Shown piece by piece: positions 61,796-64,000 of a stretch of 64,000 bases of DNA. The notes under the pieces were generated by a model that worked only from the letters and a program-made list of their open reading frames with translations, ran no database searches and was not told the origin of the DNA. Location: assembly GCF_014138285.1 (NCBI RefSeq), contig NZ_JACGXN010000001.1:1043314-1107313 (forward strand), in the 5' to 3' direction. This DNA comes from Phyllobacterium myrsinacearum. GTDB lineage: Bacteria; Pseudomonadota; Alphaproteobacteria; Rhizobiales; Rhizobiaceae. Numbering within the stretch: position 1 is the stretch's first letter; every line of letters starts with the position of its first letter. A program made the translations under genes and the position numbers.

Positions 61796-61851
61796 GTCAT
61801 GATGGAGCGGCGCAAGAACAAAGTCAATCGCGCCGCCTTTGCAGGTGTAAA

Positions 61852-62865
61852 TTACTGAGTAAGGCGAACCTTTGAATAGTCATATGTGCATCCGGTCTTC
61901 AGCGTGTATTCAAAGTCCGGTGTACCGCCGCCGCCATCTTCCCACCCGTGCTTTTGCGTGAGCCCCTTGCAGTTCATCAAATCATTCATAAGAATTGGAG
62001 CCTTCTCTTCCTCTTTTGTCGATTGGCCACCATCCGCCACAAATCGCCATGCGTCGTTTGCCCTATCGCTTCGAACGAGAAAGGCTTTGGCACTGGCCTT
62101 GAAAGCTTTTTCTTGGTTGAATGTCAGGTTATCCGGCATCGGCGTCAATTGAGCGCTGGGATCATTGGTTGCACTACAAATATCCCCCTTAAACAGAATA
62201 TATTTGGGTGCAGTTCCAATCGGGCAGCCGTCCTTCTTGACGATCATGGTAAAGTAAAACGAGTTGTACGTTCCCAGCTTAAAGGTCATGGGTGCCGATC
62301 CTATTTTTGGATTGGCTGTTCCCACACCGTTGACGTACGTGTACTCAACAGAACCCATCTCTTGCTGTTTACCGTCCGCCGCGACAACAATGATGGATAT
62401 TTTCTTGTAATACGTTCCTTTTACATTCGTGACCTGAATTGAGGCTTCTTCCGGCGTCAGCGCTCCTGATGCTGTTGAAGTGGCCGAAATGGTCGTCGAG
62501 CTTTGGTTCAGAACTTGCATGAATGCCGTTCGGAGCGGTCTCGCGACTGCAAGCTTGATCCGCGCAGGAACGTCCTCGGTGACCGTCACATTATACGTGA
62601 CGCTACTGCTGTCGAAGTCAGGAATGTTTGCGTGGAGGCTTTTTTGAATGCGAACCTTCACATCGTCCAGATTGTTTCCCTTATAGGTCGATGCTCCCCA
62701 CAACACTGCGGCATCCGCTGCATTCTGTAAATCCGAACGCTGATTGCTTGCATTGTTGTAGCTAATGGCAAGGCTGGTTGCGCCCAATAGCGGCACCAGC
62801 AACAGACCAAATGTAATTGCAGTGGCGCCGCTTTTATCTTTCAGGAATTTCTTGATTTTTTTCAT
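61852..62865 (-). CDS. TadG-like pilus-associated membrane protein
   Basis: A 337-aa protein starting with the Tad/TadE-like N-terminus: short basic segment, KDKSGATAITFGLLLVPLLG, hydrophobic helix, then SLAISYNNASNQRSDLQNAA (the typical 'D-x-x-x-A-x-x-R-x-x-L-Q-x-A-A-D-A-A' region). The remaining periplasmic domain is about 280 residues, with three Cys (DGCPIG, DICSAT, MNCKG, and TGCTYD, so four in total), likely disulfides. It lacks the longer VWA domain of full TadG. No other tad genes are in the window, so it may be a stand-alone pseudopilin-type or orphan protein. Confidence 0.8.
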   Translation of the reverse strand: MKKIKKFLKDKSGATAITFGLLLVPLLGATSLAISYNNASNQRSDLQNAADAAVLWGASTYKGNNLDDVKVRIQKSLHANIPDFDSSSVTYNVTVTEDVPARIKLAVARPLRTAFMQVLNQSSTTISATSTASGALTPEEASIQVTNVKGTYYKKISIIVVAADGKQQEMGSVEYTYVNGVGTANPKIGSAPMTFKLGTYNSFYFTMIVKKDGCPIGTAPKYILFKGDICSATNDPSAQLTPMPDNLTFNQEKAFKASAKAFLVRSDRANDAWRFVADGGQSTKEEEKAPILMNDLMNCKGLTQKHGWEDGGGGTPDFEYTLKTGCTYDYSKVRLTQ

Positions 62866-62990
62866 AGCCCGCTCCGGTGTTGAGCGGACCATGAACGAAA
62901 TGGCGTAAATGCTGCTTTACGAAAATCATTCAGATTGTCACGATCTGCGATAAGCCTTGCATCATGGTAAAAATCCCCTGAAACAACCGC

Positions 62991-63764
62991 TTATACGGCG
63001 GGGATATCCGGCCGCACAAAGCCATCACTCGCCACCAAGAGGTTGCGCGTATAGGCCTGCGTGACTTTGCGGGCAGCAAGGTCCGCAGCCGACAGACGCT
63101 CCACTTCCGCGCCGTTCTGCATCACCATCAGCCGGTCGCACATATGAGTCACAACCGCGAGATCGTGGCTGACCATGAGGAATGTCAGCTTACGGTCACG
63201 GCGTATCTGTTCCAGCAGATTCAGCACTTCCGCCTGTACCGATGCGTCAAGCGCCGAAGTCGGCTCATCCAGCAGCAGAATCGACGGTTCAAGAATCAAC
63301 GCCCGTGCGATGGCCACGCGCTGGCGCTGTCCTCCGGACAGCTGATGCGAGTAGCGGAAGCGGAAGCTGGCCCCAAGTCCCACTTCATCCAGCGCCCGCA
63401 AGATTCGCTTTTCGATATCGGTAAACCCGTGAACGGCCAGAGGTTCAAGCAAAAGCCGGTCGACTGTCTGCCGCGGGTGCAGCGAACCATAGGGATCCTG
63501 AAATACCATCTGCACTTCACGATAAAATGCCTTGGTGCGGCTCTTGCCGAGCAGTTTGCCGTTGACCGTAATGGAACCCCCGGTCGTTGGTGCAAGCCCC
63601 GCAACGGCGCGCAGCAACGTTGACTTTCCAGAACCGGATTCGCCGACCAGCCCGAAGGATTCACCCGGCATCACATCAAGGCTGACCCCCCGCAACGCGC
63701 GGAAGCGATCGAATACGACCTCGAGTTTGTCGATAACAAGAGCTTTGGAAAGAGATATCGTCAT
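62991..63764 (-). CDS. ABC transporter ATP-binding protein (DppF/OppF-type)
   Basis: A 257-aa ATPase of the peptide/opine/nickel importer family. Motifs: Walker A GESGSGKSTLL, Q-loop MVFQDPYGSLHPRQ, signature LSGGQRQRVAIARAL, Walker B ILLLDEPTSALD and H-loop MVSHDLAVVTHM. The preferred ATG at 63764 overlaps the stop of the preceding ATPase (ATGA). It is the second of the two ATPases typical of these transporters. Confidence 0.93.
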   Translation of the reverse strand: MTISLSKALVIDKLEVVFDRFRALRGVSLDVMPGESFGLVGESGSGKSTLLRAVAGLAPTTGGSITVNGKLLGKSRTKAFYREVQMVFQDPYGSLHPRQTVDRLLLEPLAVHGFTDIEKRILRALDEVGLGASFRFRYSHQLSGGQRQRVAIARALILEPSILLLDEPTSALDASVQAEVLNLLEQIRRDRKLTFLMVSHDLAVVTHMCDRLMVMQNGAEVERLSAADLAARKVTQAYTRNLLVASDGFVRPDIPAV

Positions 63765-64000
63765 GCGGCCCACTCCGGCTTGCGATCAAGAATGGGAAGC
63801 GGGTGGGTATCGGCGCCGATTTTGGGCATGCAGTTCAAAAGCCCTTGCGTGTAGGAATGTTTGGCGTTGTGCAGATCCCTGGCAGCGATCTCCTCGACAA
63901 TATGCCCCGCATACATGACGATGACCCGGTCACAAAACGACGAGACCAGCCGTAAATCGTGGGAGATGAAGATCAATCCCATGCCGCGATCGCGCACCAG
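63761..64000 (-). CDS. ABC transporter ATP-binding protein (DppD/OppD-type), C-terminal part
   Basis: Partial: 79 C-terminal codons before the right window edge. It contains the H-loop FISHDLRLVSSFCDRVIVMYAGHIVEE and the OppD/DppD C-terminal end (HSYTQGLLNCMPKI...). It pairs with the DppF-type ATPase downstream. The permeases and binding protein lie beyond the window. The substrate (peptides, opines or others) cannot be judged from this part. Confidence 0.92.
   Translation of the reverse strand: MVRDRGMGLIFISHDLRLVSSFCDRVIVMYAGHIVEEIAARDLHNAKHSYTQGLLNCMPKIGADTHPLPILDRKPEWAA

Noticed and set aside
61807..61836. GCGGCGC/GCGCCGC dyad between the riboswitch and the TadG-like gene
   Set aside because: The spacer is long and there is no T run; probably chance in GC-rich DNA.

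Overview
The window reads as chromosome (or chromid) of an alphaproteobacterium of the Hyphomicrobiales, most likely the Phyllobacteriaceae/Brucellaceae/Rhizobiaceae group. The signs are the mix of rhizobial small-protein families (DUF930, DUF1127, YidB, Thivi_2564-type, PhnA-like membrane protein), many ABC and TRAP uptake operons, many LysR-type regulators, and even, moderately high GC coding DNA. The assignment is inferred from gene content only. There is no rRNA; one tRNA (Arg, CCG anticodon) is present.

Layout. 1-4.4 kb: a lysine/pipecolate catabolic cluster (start of an FAD amine oxidase, LysR regulator, 2-oxoadipate dioxygenase/decarboxylase HglS, semialdehyde dehydrogenase AmaB). 4.7-7.8 kb: an MHYT-PAS-GGDEF-EAL c-di-GMP enzyme and two small secreted proteins, one extremely His-rich. 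7.9-17.2 kb: a complete-looking but rearranged VirB type IV secretion operon (transcription order virB8-9-10-11-1-2-3-4, lipoprotein, virB6) without recognisable virB5 or virD4. 17.5-23.9 kb: one minus-strand unit with a LysR regulator, a Nit-type amidase, an RraA/HMG-aldolase-like protein lacking the expected Arg, and a polyamine-type ABC transporter.

24-31 kb: a looser accessory stretch around tRNA-Arg. It has an IS66 transposase remnant, a second methionine aminopeptidase, a GST, a TetR regulator divergent from a membrane protein with matching operators, a GNAT acetyltransferase and several very small genes. 31-45 kb: housekeeping and stress genes, including a fatty acid desaturase, a PhnA-like membrane protein, a secreted ankyrin protein, a DUF930 protein, three VOC proteins, GlsB/YeaQ- and YidB-type proteins, an MFS pump divergent from an ArsR-cupin pair with twin operators, a GcvA-like LysR, a VOC-DMT-kinase operon, a second GST and a second MFS pump.

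45-48.4 kb: an unrecognised polytopic membrane protein convergent with three tandem single-pass exported proteins. A near-perfect 38-bp inverted repeat lies between them. 48.6-55.5 kb: a D,D-carboxypeptidase, an idonate/polyol dehydrogenase with a TRAP transporter and FadR-type regulator, and a lytic transglycosylase lipoprotein. 55.6-61.8 kb: a large DUF2339 membrane protein and a TPP-riboswitch-controlled thiamine operon (thiX-thiY-thiE-thiD, no ThiZ ATPase). 61.8-64 kb: a TadG-like pilus-associated protein and the end of a peptide/nickel-type ABC operon.

The best candidates for something undescribed are the 45-48.4 kb four-gene locus, the rearranged T4SS with its VirB7-like lipoprotein in the virB5 slot, and the small-gene cluster downstream of tRNA-Arg.
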